From positions 1 to 64,000 of the forward strand of contig JANWUR010000001.1 of the NCBI GenBank assembly GCA_024958655.1: a stretch of DNA of 64,000 bases, in the 5' to 3' direction. This DNA is from Cyanobium sp. FGCU6 (GTDB taxonomy: Bacteria > Cyanobacteriota > Cyanobacteriia > PCC-6307 > Cyanobiaceae). Numbering within the stretch: the first letter of the stretch is position 1; each line of letters begins with the position of its first letter. The notes under the pieces are model-generated. The model searched no databases. It saw only the letters and a list, made by a program, of their open reading frames with translations, and was not told where the DNA came from. A program made the position numbers and the translations under genes. Of the stretch, positions 40,796 to 49,109 are shown piece after piece.

Positions 40796-41287
40796 GTGAT
40801 CCGCACCCGTTCCGTCCTTTCCGCGAGGCTGCCCTCGCCGCTCCAGGAACGACGGACCGTGGCCGTGAGCTACCTGTTGTGGTGCCTGTCGCTGGTGGGG
40901 CTCTGCGGGCTGCAGCGCTTCTACAACCGCAAGCCCCTGAGCGGCACCTTGTGGCTGTTCACCTTCGGCATCTGCGGTCTCGGCCAGCTCATCGACCTTT
41001 TCCTGATCCCCGATCTGGTTCAGCAGGCCAACCAGCCGCTGCTGCTGGCTGAGGCTGTGGCGGCGGCCACTGCGGCCTCGGTGCCGTCGCTGGAGCGGCA
41101 GTTGCTCTCGCTGGCTCGCCGCAGCGGTCCTCAGGGGTTCACACTCAACGATGCCCTGCTGGAGCTGCAGCTGGCAGCGGGGGAGGACAGCGGCGCGGTG
41201 CGCTCCGAGATCGAGCGACTGCTCCATGCCCATCTTCTGGATGTGGGCAACGACGAACGGGGTCGCGTCGTCTACACCGAGCCCTGA
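40796..41287 (+). CDS. TM2-domain membrane protein
   Basis: 163 aa from a GTG at 40796 (other GTGs at 40859 and 40865). Two transmembrane helices with the TM2 signature (SYLLWCLSLVGLCGLQRFY, then GTLWLFTFGICGLGQLIDLF) are followed by a cytoplasmic C-terminal part of about 90 residues with a helical, winged-helix-like look (FTLNDALLELQLAAGEDSGAVRSEIERLL). Divergent from thrS with 15 bp between starts. Function of TM2 proteins in cyanobacteria is unknown. Its stop lies 4 bp from the convergent muramidase gene. Confidence 0.75.
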   Translation: MIRTRSVLSARLPSPLQERRTVAVSYLLWCLSLVGLCGLQRFYNRKPLSGTLWLFTFGICGLGQLIDLFLIPDLVQQANQPLLLAEAVAAATAASVPSLERQLLSLARRSGPQGFTLNDALLELQLAAGEDSGAVRSEIERLLHAHLLDVGNDERGRVVYTEP

Positions 41288-41295
41288 GACTCAGG
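41283..41295. repeat. Short palindrome across two convergent stops
   Basis: CCTGAG-A-CTCAGG covers the TM2 gene stop and the end of the muramidase gene. The 1-base loop makes it a poor hairpin. It may be chance, but it is placed exactly at the convergent junction. Confidence 0.3.
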
Positions 41296-41995
41296 CCTGG
41301 GCATGTCCGCTGGAGACGCCCGTGCGGGCAAGATCGCGCTGACGATCCAGTTCCTGGCGGTAGAAGGCCAGCAGCTCCGCCACGCCCTTCACTGGCTGGC
41401 CGTAGTAGCTGCCGCCCCCACGACTCGGCAGGGAGGCCCACTCAGGCGCCAGGCGCGCCAGCACTTCGGCGCAGAGGCCGTTCTGATCGAAGCGGTCCAG
41501 GGCGCCCCGTTCCTCGATCAGGTGGAGGGCGGCCTGGTCCTGCGCTTCGGGGCTGAAGTCGTCGAGGCCCAGGCGCCTGGCGGCCGCGTCCCAGGTGCGG
41601 GGCAGGAACTGATAAGCCCCGGCGGCGGCGCTCACGTAGCCGCGGCTGACGGTGATCTCCGGATGGCGCTCCAGGCTGGTCACCCGGCCGCCTCCGTAGA
41701 TCGTGCGGTAGCCCTCGGGCGATCCTCCCAGCCAGGTTCCCTCCGCAAAGCGGATCGTGTTCAGCAGCGCACGCCGCTCGGGCGTGATGCGATAGGTCGA
41801 TCCCTCCCCAGGGCTGGCGGCCCTGCCGGCTCGCCTGGCCTGCAGGGCCGACGGCGTCGAAACTCCTGGAAAGACCGAGAACTCAGACGGCAGGGGCACG
41901 GCACCGGCCACCAGGGGCAGCGACAGCAGCAGCACGGCAGAGGCGCGCAGCCCCGAGGACCGGTGACGGAGAGCTGTGAGAGAAAGGCGACGCAA
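41291..41995 (-). CDS. Lambda R-like muramidase (GH104 lysozyme family)
   Basis: 234 aa. A signal peptide (SAVLLLSLPLVAGAVP) precedes a linker and a domain that matches phage lambda endolysin R. Similar segments are RFAEGT (catalytic Glu; SEGT in lambda), SAAAGAYQFLPRTWD, LGLDDFSPEAQDQAALHLIEERGAL and EWASLP followed by YGQ. Such enzymes cleave peptidoglycan glycan strands as lytic transglycosylases. No other phage genes surround it, so it appears to be a host gene used in wall remodelling. Converges on the TM2 gene. Confidence 0.85.
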   Translation of the reverse strand: MRRLSLTALRHRSSGLRASAVLLLSLPLVAGAVPLPSEFSVFPGVSTPSALQARRAGRAASPGEGSTYRITPERRALLNTIRFAEGTWLGGSPEGYRTIYGGGRVTSLERHPEITVSRGYVSAAAGAYQFLPRTWDAAARRLGLDDFSPEAQDQAALHLIEERGALDRFDQNGLCAEVLARLAPEWASLPSRGGGSYYGQPVKGVAELLAFYRQELDRQRDLARTGVSSGHAQA

Positions 41996-42202
41996 AGGCG
42001 AAGATCAACAAAGGAGCGCCCAAGACCCTGCTCCCTGGGCCCGGTGGCGGACCACCCCCACGCGTGCCGGTCTGGACAAATGGGACGCAGCGTGTTTCAC
42101 AACCTTCCCGCAGGTCGGGTCCGAGCTGAGACGCCAGTGACGGCAGTGGACGTCGCCCCTGGGGAGGGTGAGACAGTGTGGGTTCACACACCGTCGCAAT
42201 CC

Positions 42203-42219
42203 GATCAGCCCTGCTGATC
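42203..42219. repeat. 7-bp inverted repeat downstream of trpS
   Basis: GATCAGC-CCT-GCTGATC, 39 nt past the trpS stop. It could form a hairpin, but no T-run follows on the minus strand. The same half-site occurs in the palindrome upstream of hemE (11320-11334). Confidence 0.35.
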
Positions 42220-42257
42220 AATGCCCGGGCCATGGTTCAGGGCTTCTGGCCGCCGAT

Positions 42258-43292
42258 TCAGCGCGCCCGCAGGAATCCCAGAGCCTGGCGCACCCGGGCC
42301 AGAGTGCCCTCGGCTACCGCCGACGCCCGTTCCCGACCAGCCTCCAGCACGGCGTTGAGGGTGGCGGGATCGCGTCGCAGTTCGGCATAGCGCTGCTGGA
42401 TCGGGCGGAGAGCCTCCACCACAACCTCGGCCAGCAGGGGCTTGAACGCACCCCAGCCCATGGCGGCGCACTCCTGAACGGCCCGCTCCCGACCCAGACC
42501 GCTGAGCAGGGCGTAGAGGCCCAGCAGATTGTCGGCCTCGGGCCGCTCCGGGTTGCCCAACTCCAGGCCCATCACCGGATCGGTCTTGGCCCGCTTGATC
42601 TTGCGCACGATCAGCTCGGGCGTATCGAGCAGGGTGATGCGCGAGGCCTCGTTCGGGTCGCTCTTGCTCATTTTGCTGCGGCCGTCCGTGAGGCTCATCA
42701 CCCGAGCCCCCTCCCCCAGGATCAGGGGTTCAGGCACCTTCAGCAGGGCCAGCGGTTCGCCATCAGCGCCGCGGGGAGCGAAACGGGCATTGATCCGCTG
42801 CTGGGCGATGTCGCGGGCCAGCTCCAGATGCTGCTTCTGGTCTTCGCCCACCGGCACACGGTCGGCGTCGTAAAGAAGGATGTCGGCTGCCATCAGCACC
42901 GGGTAGTCGAGCAGCCCGGCCGACACGTCGGCTCCCTGTTTGCGGGCCTTCTCCTTGAACTGGATCATCCGCTCCAGCCAGTTGAGCGGGGTGACGCAGT
43001 TCAGCAGCCAGCAGAGCTCGCTGTGGGCCGCCACGTGGCTCTGCACGAACACCGTCGATCGGCCCGGGTCGATGCCGCAGGCCAGGTACAGCGCCGCGGT
43101 GGTGAGGGTGTCCTCCGCCAGACGGGCAGGGTCGTGGGGCACGGTGATGGCGTGCAGGTCGACGACGCAGAAGAAGGTGTCGTGGCTGTCCTGGAGAGCG
43201 ACCCAGTTGCGGATCGCCCCGAGCCAGTTGCCCAGGTGCAGGGCCCCGGTGGGCTGGACGCCGGAGAGGACCCTCGGCCGTTGTTCGCTCAT
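42258..43292 (-). CDS. trpS: Tryptophanyl-tRNA synthetase
   Basis: 344 aa from the ATG at 43292. Class I synthetase. HIGH-like motif GALHLGNW near the N-terminus, CVVDLHAIT, LDYPVLMAADILLYDAD, VPVGEDQKQHLELARDIA, and the KMSKS loop SKMSKSDPNEASRI. Normal bacterial length. The next upstream gene on the strand (43303-43842) ends 10 bp before it, suggesting cotranscription. Confidence 0.96.
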   Translation of the reverse strand: MSEQRPRVLSGVQPTGALHLGNWLGAIRNWVALQDSHDTFFCVVDLHAITVPHDPARLAEDTLTTAALYLACGIDPGRSTVFVQSHVAAHSELCWLLNCVTPLNWLERMIQFKEKARKQGADVSAGLLDYPVLMAADILLYDADRVPVGEDQKQHLELARDIAQQRINARFAPRGADGEPLALLKVPEPLILGEGARVMSLTDGRSKMSKSDPNEASRITLLDTPELIVRKIKRAKTDPVMGLELGNPERPEADNLLGLYALLSGLGRERAVQECAAMGWGAFKPLLAEVVVEALRPIQQRYAELRRDPATLNAVLEAGRERASAVAEGTLARVRQALGFLRAR

Positions 43293-43302
43293 GGGGCTTG
43301 GA

Positions 43303-43842
43303 TCAGACCTCGGCCACCACGGTCTCGGCGTCGGTCGGGGGGGCCTCCACGGAGGCCTCGCCAGCCTCAGCAGCGGTGCCCTCCGCCGTGTTGACGTCGT
43401 CGACGGACTCCGGCGCGTTGAACTCGGCGGCGGGTTCAGCGGCTGGGGTGGGCGCGGCAGGACGGCTGGGGCGTGCGAAAGGATCCACCCGGGCGGGGCG
43501 GCCGCCACCCTCGCTGCGGCCGCCTCCTTCACCCCGTTCCCGGCGACGCTCTCCGCCTCGGGGAGCGGGTGGGCGGTCGCCTCCCAGGGCCTTCTGGCGG
43601 GCCACCAGCTCATCGAGTTCGCCGTTCTCCAGCTGCTGGGCCAGGGTGCGCAGGGAGAACCCCAGCACCGCCACGGTCGAGCGCAGCCCGAAGGCCTCCT
43701 GCAGGGCGCGGGCGGCCTGCATTTCGTTGTCGCTCAGACGGATGCGGAAGCCACCGCCCTCGCGGGGCCCCCCGCTCCGGGCTCCCCGGTCCGCTCCCCT
43801 GTCGCGATCCGAGGGATGGGAGGTGGTGGTGTCGTCAGCCAT
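43303..43842 (-). CDS. Conserved picocyanobacterial protein with disordered tail
   Basis: 179 aa. A folded core of about 45 residues (FRIRLSDNEMQAARALQEAF to LAQQLENGELDELV) is flanked by charged, low-complexity regions: Arg/Gly/Glu-rich (GGERRRERGEGGGRSEGGGR) and then Ala/Pro/Glu-rich to the end. The RG-rich part suggests nucleic acid binding and the core resembles a small helical regulator, but I know no function. Located 10 bp upstream of trpS on the same strand. Confidence 0.65.
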   Translation of the reverse strand: MADDTTTSHPSDRDRGADRGARSGGPREGGGFRIRLSDNEMQAARALQEAFGLRSTVAVLGFSLRTLAQQLENGELDELVARQKALGGDRPPAPRGGERRRERGEGGGRSEGGGRPARVDPFARPSRPAAPTPAAEPAAEFNAPESVDDVNTAEGTAAEAGEASVEAPPTDAETVVAEV

Positions 43843-43857
43843 CGCCGCTGCCAGTGA

Positions 43858-44460
43858 TCAGGCGCAAGTGTGGCGCATCGGCCCCTCGCTCCCCCCCTGG
43901 GTTGCCGTGAACCAGTGGAGGCGATGCGGTTCGTGGCGATCGCGCTCGTCTGCCCGGGCCAGGACCAGCAGGGGCAGGCTGCGGGGACGGGGCAGGGCGA
44001 ACCGCCTGCGGTAATCGTTCAGAAGCCGCAGATAGCTGTCGTGATTCCAGCCATGGTCGCCCCGCTCCTGCACGCGCCAGAAGCGATGAAGGGCCGCCTG
44101 GCAGTCTTCGGCTCCGAATTCCTGCCAGCACTGCTGCTGGGCCGCGTGGGCGGGCAATCCCTGGGCGGTGAGCTCCCGCCAGCGCAGCAGTTCGGGGGCG
44201 TCGCGGCTGCCGTCGGGGGGTAACCGTTCCAGCAACTGCTCCACCCCCACGCAGCTCAGCCGCAGCCAGCAGCGCTCCAGCAGCAGCACCGGCAGAGCGC
44301 CGTGCCAGGCCGGAGCCGCCGCCACCTCCTGCAGGCGACGGTCGACCTCCAGCCATTGCCGCGGCGTGAGCGAGAGGGGAGCCAGCAGGGCATCGGCCCA
44401 ACGGGACGCGGCTCGGTTGCGGGAGCGGGTGGGGCGGGGGGCAGGCACGGGATCCGTCAT
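43858..44460 (-). CDS. Conserved soluble protein, unknown
   Basis: 200 aa from the ATG at 44460. Helical and Trp/Arg/Leu-rich (LSLTPRQWLEVDRRLQEV, LPVLLLERCWLRLSCVG, ECWQ-type segments, ERGDHGWNHDSYLRLLNDYR). No signal peptide or membrane helix. I recall similar proteins next to trpS in picocyanobacteria but cannot name a domain. The stop lies 15 bp before the disordered-tail gene, so a three-gene unit with trpS is likely. The upstream in-frame extension to 44739 is low complexity and rejected. Confidence 0.6.
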   Translation of the reverse strand: MTDPVPAPRPTRSRNRAASRWADALLAPLSLTPRQWLEVDRRLQEVAAAPAWHGALPVLLLERCWLRLSCVGVEQLLERLPPDGSRDAPELLRWRELTAQGLPAHAAQQQCWQEFGAEDCQAALHRFWRVQERGDHGWNHDSYLRLLNDYRRRFALPRPRSLPLLVLARADERDRHEPHRLHWFTATQGGSEGPMRHTCA

Positions 44461-44635
44461 TGCAGGAAAGGTGCCGGGGCAGGGATGCCGTTCACCAGGG
44501 TATGGGGATCGGCGCCGCACCTTGGTGTCCCCCCCGACGCCGGGTTCCGTTGCCCGGACACTCTCACTGGCGCCAAGGCTCCCCGGGGCCGCCCGTGTGG
44601 CCTGAGCTAAAGATGCAGTACCTCTCCAGCCCGCC

Positions 44636-46009
44636 GTGAACGCACCGGAGACCGACCGCATGTCCCCTGCCCCCTCTCCGTTCCTGCCGCAGGGGTGGCG
44701 ACGCCCTGCCCTCATGCTCGGCGGGGGGATCATCGCCACCGACGCCCTCAGCCATCTGCTCCACGGTGCCGGCGGTGGTCTGGTCGGCGTGGCGGCCCTG
44801 GCGGGAGGTGCCTGGCTGTTGTCGCGGCGGCGGCCCTCCCAGGGCTTCCAGGCGCCGACCGATCTGTCGGACTGGGTGGCACGCTGCGACCAGGTTCTGG
44901 CCCAGTTCGATCGGCTCGCACCCGACGCCAGCGAGGCCCAGTCCCGGCGAAGGGATTCCCTTGCTCGCTGGCGCTGCGAAACCGAGGAGCGCTCTCCCAG
45001 GCTTGCCCTGGTGGGCTGCCGCCCCCCGGCCGACCCTCTGCGATCGGCCTTCCTCAGGGCCCTGAGCGGCCGGGCCGGCCTTCAACTCGAGTGGGGCCAT
45101 CCCCTGCCCCGTCGCAGCGACCAGTGGGACTGGCCCGAGTCCTTCCGCCGCAGCGATGTGTTCCTGCATCACCTGCACCTGCCTCTGGGCGCGGCCGATC
45201 TCCGCTGGCTCGAGGCGGTTCCCCCTGGCCTGCCGGTGTGGCTGCTGGTGCAGGCGGATCCCTTGGGTGTGGGGGAAGGAGGGCTCGACGACCTCCGCAG
45301 CCAGTGGCCCCAGGCCGACCTGTCGCGATGCCTGGTCTGGGATGGCGAGCCCGTCAGCCTGCCGGCGGTGCTGCGTCCCCTGGCCGAGTGGATCGAGAGG
45401 GAGGCTCCGCGCCTGCGGGCCGCCACCCCCCTGCGAGGTCTGGAGACCCTGCACCGGGCCTGGCAGGCGGATCTGGAGCTTCTGCGGCGGCGGCAGTGGC
45501 AGCAGCTGCAGCAGCGCACCCAGTGGCTGGTGGCAGCCGGCGTGTTCGCCTCACCCCTGCCCAGCGTGGACCTGCTGGTGCTGGCCGCCGCCAATGGTCT
45601 GATGTTGCAGGAGATGGCCCGGCTCTGGGATTGCCCCTGGACCCTGCCCCAGCTGAGAGAGGCGGCCCGGGAGGTTGCGCGAGTGGCCCTCGTCCAGGGG
45701 GTGGTGGAGTGGAGTACCCAGGCCCTCAGCGGGGCCATCCGGCTGCATGGCGCCACCTGGATCGTGGGGGGAGCCCTGCAGGCCCTCAGTGCCGCTTACC
45801 TGACGCGGGTGGTGGGTCTGGCGATGGCGGATCTGATGGCCCTCTCGGCGGGGGTGGCCGAGCCCGACCTGGCGGAGATCCGCCGGCAGGCGCCGCTGCT
45901 GGTGGCGCGGGCGGCCGAGCAGGGCCGGCTCGACTGGAGCGGATTCCTCCGGCAGGGGAAGCGCTGGCTGGAGCAACAGGGACAGCCTGTGCTTCACGCA
46001 TCTTTATGA
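44636..46009 (+). CDS. DUF697 (YcjF-like) membrane protein with degenerate G domain
   Basis: 457 aa from a GTG. An N-terminal hydrophobic pair (PALMLGGGIIATDALSHLLHG, GVAALAGGAWLLSRR) is followed by a middle domain that has the order of a GTPase (RLALVGCRPPADPL at the P-loop position) but no GxxxxGK[ST] motif. The C-terminal DUF697 domain (about 285-420: GVFASPLPSVDLLVLAAANG, EVARVALVQGVVEW, IVGGALQALSAAYLTRVVGLAMADLM) is clear. Nucleotide binding is therefore doubtful. Divergent from the upstream unit; psbA follows 169 bp downstream. Function unknown. Confidence 0.75.
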   Translation: MNAPETDRMSPAPSPFLPQGWRRPALMLGGGIIATDALSHLLHGAGGGLVGVAALAGGAWLLSRRRPSQGFQAPTDLSDWVARCDQVLAQFDRLAPDASEAQSRRRDSLARWRCETEERSPRLALVGCRPPADPLRSAFLRALSGRAGLQLEWGHPLPRRSDQWDWPESFRRSDVFLHHLHLPLGAADLRWLEAVPPGLPVWLLVQADPLGVGEGGLDDLRSQWPQADLSRCLVWDGEPVSLPAVLRPLAEWIEREAPRLRAATPLRGLETLHRAWQADLELLRRRQWQQLQQRTQWLVAAGVFASPLPSVDLLVLAAANGLMLQEMARLWDCPWTLPQLREAAREVARVALVQGVVEWSTQALSGAIRLHGATWIVGGALQALSAAYLTRVVGLAMADLMALSAGVAEPDLAEIRRQAPLLVARAAEQGRLDWSGFLRQGKRWLEQQGQPVLHASL

Positions 46010-46064
46010 AGCCGGGCGAAGAATCGGAACGTTTTCTTTTGCCTCGATTTCCTGCGAAGCCTGC

Positions 46065-46078
46065 TGCTTAGCGTGATC
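46065..46078 (+). promoter_or_regulatory. Motif upstream of psbA, candidate -10 region
   Basis: TGCTTAGCGTGATC, containing TAGCGT (TANNNT form), 101 bp before the psbA ATG. Nearly the same 14-mer occurs upstream of the Mn-importer gene at 47367-47380. No clear -35 was found at 17 bp. The long leader would suit known post-transcriptional control of psbA. Confidence 0.35.
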
Positions 46079-46178
46079 CAACCTCCCTGTGCCTCGGTTT
46101 GCCGAGCGCCCGGAGGCTTCCTGCCGGTGGCGCGAGGTTTCCAGCCGTTCCGTCTCCGGATTTCCCCCCTACGTCCTC

Positions 46179-47255
46179 ATGACCACTGCCCTTCGCAGCG
46201 GCCGGTCCGGAAGCTGGGAAAGCTTCTGTCAATGGGTGTCCTCCACCAACAACCGCATCTATGTGGGTTGGTTCGGTGTGCTGATGATCCCCTGCCTGCT
46301 GGCGGCGACCGTCTGCTTCATCGTGGCCTTCATCGCCGCTCCCCCCGTCGACATCGACGGTATCCGTGAGCCGGTCGCCGGTTCCTTCCTCTACGGCAAC
46401 AACATCATCTCCGGCGCTGTCATTCCCAGCAGCAACGCCATCGGTCTGCACTTCTACCCCATCTGGGAAGCCGCCAGCCTGGATGAGTGGCTGTACAACG
46501 GGGGTCCTTACCAGCTGATCGTCTTCCACTTCCTGATCGGCATCTCGGCCTACATGGGCCGTCAGTGGGAACTCTCCTACCGCCTGGGCATGCGGCCCTG
46601 GATCTGTGTCGCCTACAGCGCGCCCCTGTCCGCCGCCTTCGCCGTCTTCCTGATCTATCCCTTCGGTCAGGGCTCCTTTTCCGACGGCATGCCCCTCGGC
46701 ATCAGCGGCACCTTCAACTTCATGCTGGTGTTTCAGGCCGAGCACAACATCCTGATGCACCCCTTCCACATGCTGGGTGTGGCCGGTGTGTTCGGCGGCA
46801 GCCTGTTCTCCGCCATGCACGGTTCGCTGGTGACCAGCAGCCTGGTGCGTGAGACCACCGAGAGCGAGAGCCAGAACTACGGCTACAAGTTCGGCCAGGA
46901 AGAAGAGACCTACAACATCGTGGCTGCCCACGGTTACTTCGGTCGCCTGATCTTCCAGTACGCCAGCTTCAACAACAGCCGCAGCCTGCACTTCTTCCTG
47001 GCCGCCTGGCCGGTGGTGGGCATCTGGTTCACCTCCATGGGCGTCAGCACCATGGCCTTCAACCTGAACGGCTTCAACTTCAACCAGTCGATCCTGGATG
47101 CCCAGGGCAGGGTGCTGCCCACCTGGGCCGATGTTCTCAACCGTGCCGGTCTGGGCATGGAAGTGATGCACGAGCGCAACGCCCACAACTTCCCCCTCGA
47201 TCTGGCCAGCATCGAGGTCACCCCGGTGGCCCTCAACGCTCCGCCCATCGGTTAG
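46179..47255 (+). CDS. psbA: Photosystem II reaction centre protein D1 (Q130 form)
   Basis: 358 aa from the ATG at 46179. Core subunit carrying P680, pheophytin, QB and most ligands of the Mn4CaO5 cluster, in the thylakoid membrane. Near-identical to D1 throughout ([58 protein letters not shown]). In the [11 protein letters not shown] segment the residue equivalent to position 130 is Gln, typical of the low-light D1:1 form. A C-terminal extension ([15 protein letters not shown]) is removed by CtpA. An in-frame extension to 46089 upstream is not part of D1. A hairpin terminator follows at 47294. Confidence 0.99.
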   Translation: MTTALRSGRSGSWESFCQWVSSTNNRIYVGWFGVLMIPCLLAATVCFIVAFIAAPPVDIDGIREPVAGSFLYGNNIISGAVIPSSNAIGLHFYPIWEAASLDEWLYNGGPYQLIVFHFLIGISAYMGRQWELSYRLGMRPWICVAYSAPLSAAFAVFLIYPFGQGSFSDGMPLGISGTFNFMLVFQAEHNILMHPFHMLGVAGVFGGSLFSAMHGSLVTSSLVRETTESESQNYGYKFGQEEETYNIVAAHGYFGRLIFQYASFNNSRSLHFFLAAWPVVGIWFTSMGVSTMAFNLNGFNFNQSILDAQGRVLPTWADVLNRAGLGMEVMHERNAHNFPLDLASIEVTPVALNAPPIG

Positions 47256-47293
47256 TTTCCCGGCATGTTCGCGGGTCCCGTGCCCAGGTCTCA

Positions 47294-47316
47294 GCCCCCT
47301 CCACGGAGGGGGCTTT
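47294..47316 (+). terminator. Terminator downstream of psbA
   Basis: GCCCCCTC (47294-47301), loop CACG, GAGGGGGC (47306-47313), followed by TTT. Strong stem, short T-run, 38 nt past the psbA stop. Confidence 0.75.
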
Positions 47317-47366
47317 CTGCTGGGCTGTAAACCGTCATCCGAGGCTGCCGAGCCGCTCCTGGCGCT

Positions 47367-47380
47367 TGCTTAGCGTGGTC
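47367..47380 (+). promoter_or_regulatory. Motif upstream of the Mn importer operon, candidate -10 region
   Basis: TGCTTAGCGTGGTC, differing by one base from the psbA upstream motif at 46065-46078. It lies 18 bp before the GTG start of the substrate-binding protein. The TAGCGT inside fits TANNNT. Confidence 0.35.
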
Positions 47381-47398
47381 AGAATCCGCCTGTCCTGA

Positions 47399-48349
47399 GT
47401 GCTCCGCGGCCCCATCCACGGCCTGTTCCTGGTGCTGCCGCTGCTGCTGCTGCCCATGGCCTGCGGACGATCAGACGTGGTTTCACCGGCGGCGCCGCTG
47501 CAGCGGCCCAAGGTGCTCGCCAGCTTCACCGTGGTGGCGGACATGGCGAGGGAGGTGGCCTGCGGCCAGCTCCAGGTGGAATCGATCACCAAGCCCGGGG
47601 CTGAGATCCATGGCTACGAGATCACCCCCTCCGATCTGCGCCGGGCCCGGGACGCCGATCTGGTGCTCGAGAACGGTCTGGGGCTGGATCGCTGGACCCA
47701 TCGCTTCACCGCCGGCCTCGGCAACGTGCCCCGGGTGGTGGTGAGCCAGGGGGTGGCCACCCTGCCGATCGTGGGCGGCAGCCAACCGGATGCGGTCAAT
47801 CCCCATGCCTGGATGTCTCCCAGGGCGGCCCTCACCTACGTGGCCAACATCCGCGATGCGTTCGTGCAGCTCGACCCGCCTCGGGCTGCCACCTATCGCC
47901 GCTGCGCCGATGCCTATGCGGCCCGGATCCGCGCCCTCGACCGGGAGCTGGCGGCCCGACTGGCCGGCCTTCCCCCCAGGCACCGGCTGCTGGTGAGCTG
48001 TGAGGGCGCCTTCAGCTACCTCACCCGCGACTACGGCCTCGATGAGGCCTGGCTCTGGCCGGTGAACAGTGAACGGGAGGTGACGCCTCAGCGGATGGAG
48101 CGGCTGATCGACACCGTGCGCCGACGGCGTGTGCCGGCTGTGTTCTGTGAAAGCACCGTGGATGCCCGGGCCCAGCAGCGGGTGGCCCGGGAGAGCGGCG
48201 CCCGTTTCGGTGGCATCTTCTACGTGGATTCGCTCTCGCTGCCGGGCGGAGCTGCGCCCACCTACATCGACCTGATGCGTCGCAATGTGGACACCCTGGT
48301 GCGCGGCCTGGATGGCAACGGCGCGCCCGGGGGTGGGTCGCCCCTTTGA
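47399..48349 (+). CDS. Mn/Zn ABC transporter substrate-binding lipoprotein (MntC-like)
   Basis: 316 aa from a GTG. Lipobox LPMAC gives a lipidated Cys22. Cluster 9 (ZnuA/MntC/PsaA type) fold with metal ligands visible as His71 (GAEIHGYE), His135 (NPHAWMSP), Glu201 (CEGAFSYL) and Asp276 (YVDSLS). The His-His-Glu-Asp set is typical of manganese-type binders, and there is no His-rich loop as in many zinc binders. It heads an operon with ATPase and permease, just after psbA, which supports Mn supply for photosystem II. Mn rather than Zn is inferred. Confidence 0.88.
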   Translation: MLRGPIHGLFLVLPLLLLPMACGRSDVVSPAAPLQRPKVLASFTVVADMAREVACGQLQVESITKPGAEIHGYEITPSDLRRARDADLVLENGLGLDRWTHRFTAGLGNVPRVVVSQGVATLPIVGGSQPDAVNPHAWMSPRAALTYVANIRDAFVQLDPPRAATYRRCADAYAARIRALDRELAARLAGLPPRHRLLVSCEGAFSYLTRDYGLDEAWLWPVNSEREVTPQRMERLIDTVRRRRVPAVFCESTVDARAQQRVARESGARFGGIFYVDSLSLPGGAAPTYIDLMRRNVDTLVRGLDGNGAPGGGSPL

Positions 48350-48357
48350 ATGGGGCC

Positions 48358-49107
48358 ATGCAGCAGTCCGGTCCGCCGCCGCCCGACCGTCTCACGGCCC
48401 ATGATCTGACCGTGGCCTACGACGGTGTACCGGCCGTGGTCGATGTCACGCTCAGCCTTCCTGCCGGATGCCTGTGCGGCCTGGTGGGCATGAACGGAGC
48501 CGGCAAGTCCACTCTGCTCAAGGCCCTTGGGGGCTTCGTCTCCCCTGCCGCCGGGAGCGTGCGCCTCGATGGTCTTCCCCCTGCCCGCGCCCAGCGCCAG
48601 CAGCGCCTGGCCTACGTGCCCCAGAGCGAGCAGGTCGACTGGGACTTCCCGATCCGCGTCCGGGACGTGGTGCTGCAGGGGCGCTACGGGCGGATGAATC
48701 TGTTGCGCTGGCCCGCCGCCAGTGATCGCCGGGCCGTGGAGCGGGCCCTTCAACGCGTGGATCTCAGCGATCTGGCCGAGCGTCCCATCGGGGCCCTCTC
48801 CGGCGGCCAGCGCAAGCGGGTCTTCCTGGCCCGGGCCCTGGCCCAGGAGGCCACGGTGCTGCTGCTCGACGAGCCCTTCACCGGCGTCGACCGACCCACC
48901 GAGCGGTTGATCATCGCCGTGCTGCGCGAGCTCTGTGCCGCCGGTGCCGCGGCGCTGCTGGCCACCCATGATCTGGAGGCCATCCCCGACTTCTGCGACC
49001 GGGTGCTGCTGCTGAATCGCCGGCTGCTCGCCTTCGGTCCCACCGGCGAGGTGTTCACCCAGGCCAATCTGCTGCGCACCTTCGGTGCCGCCCCCGTCCT
49101 CCCCTGA
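48358..49107 (+). CDS. Mn/Zn ABC transporter ATP-binding protein (MntA/ZnuC-like)
   Basis: 249 aa from the ATG at 48358. Walker A GMNGAGKST, Q-loop in YVPQSEQVDWDFPI, signature LSGGQRKRV, Walker B VLLLDEPFTGVD and switch His in LLATHDLEA. The segment VPQ...VDWDFP is typical of ATPases of manganese/zinc systems. A TTG at 48346 overlapping the upstream stop (TTGA) is an alternative start. The permease follows after 2 bp. Confidence 0.92.
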   Translation: MQQSGPPPPDRLTAHDLTVAYDGVPAVVDVTLSLPAGCLCGLVGMNGAGKSTLLKALGGFVSPAAGSVRLDGLPPARAQRQQRLAYVPQSEQVDWDFPIRVRDVVLQGRYGRMNLLRWPAASDRRAVERALQRVDLSDLAERPIGALSGGQRKRVFLARALAQEATVLLLDEPFTGVDRPTERLIIAVLRELCAAGAAALLATHDLEAIPDFCDRVLLLNRRLLAFGPTGEVFTQANLLRTFGAAPVLP

Positions 49108-49109
49108 CC

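Noticed and set aside
46068-47186. 372-codon minus-strand frame opposite psbA
   Set aside because: D1 is certain; the antisense frame has no recognisable protein. An antisense RNA could exist but the sequence alone does not show it.
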